From an uncultured Eubacteriales bacterium (lineage in GTDB: Bacteria; Bacillota; Clostridia; Peptostreptococcales; Anaerovoracaceae): a DNA stretch of 12,306 bases. Location: positions 1-12,306 of the forward strand of contig UQEW01000064.1 in assembly GCA_900540145.1 (NCBI GenBank), written 5' to 3'. A program made the position numbers and the translations under genes. The notes under the pieces are model-generated. The model was given only the letters and a program-made list of their open reading frames with translations. It searched no databases and was not told the DNA's origin. Numbering within the stretch: the stretch's first letter is position 1; the number at the start of each line of letters is the position of its first letter. Below, one piece after another: positions 12,299-12,306 of the stretch.

Positions 12299-12306
12299 AT
12301 GGATGA
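12299..12306 (+). CDS. 5' end of an unidentified protein gene (partial)
   Basis: An ATG at 12299-12301 is preceded by AAAAGGAGG (12282-12290) at eight bases, a near-perfect ribosome binding site, in the only non-coding gap on this side of the cluster. Only two full codons (Met-Asp) are visible, so nothing can be said of the product. It diverges from pgcA. Confidence 0.7.

Overview
The window looks like a low-GC Firmicute, most likely an anaerobic Clostridia-class organism. The reasons are strong AGGAGG-type ribosome binding sites, AT-rich intergenic DNA, a butyrate-pathway 3-hydroxybutyryl-CoA dehydrogenase under an apparent Rex operator, and gene families typical of Clostridia (DUF1846, DUF1934, a sigma factor paired with a DUF4367-like membrane protein). 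The genus cannot be fixed from the sequence alone.

Layout. Positions 1-62 hold the 5' end of an unidentified minus-strand gene. Positions 63-690 have no convincing protein gene; an island at about 292-620 with a good upstream promoter looks like a candidate structured RNA. hbd (691-1539, minus) follows, with its own terminator and Rex-like operator. Positions 1640-2263 are a repeat-rich intergenic region: seven 11-bp tandem units, a 34-bp tandem duplication, a hairpin-forming TATCCGAAAA array, a perfect 14-bp palindrome, and a leader whose last hairpin encloses the ribosome binding site of a small secreted protein gene (2264-2695, plus). Facing that gene is a minus-strand three-gene operon reading from 4386 down to 2701: Xre-type regulator, ECF-like sigma factor, single-pass membrane protein (probable anti-sigma factor). 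A second Xre-type regulator (4632-5075, plus) diverges from the operon across a region containing a 7-5-7 palindrome.

The right part (5072-12193) is a six-gene minus-strand cluster, in transcription order: phosphoglucomutase, Hsp33, D-Ala-D-Ala ligase, DUF1934 protein, DUF1846 protein, ClC transporter. It combines sugar-phosphate and cell-wall precursor supply with redox-stress chaperoning and anion/proton exchange. At the right edge a plus-strand gene begins at 12299 behind a strong ribosome binding site.

No mobile element, CRISPR array, tRNA or rRNA was recognised. The least explained parts are the 292-620 island, the 1640-2263 repeat/leader region, and the regulator/sigma/membrane-protein operon facing the secreted protein. 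Molecular oddities include a 44-nt overlap of ddl with the next gene, an enlarged Ddl active-site loop with a 10-residue repeat, and altered conserved residues in the ClC protein.
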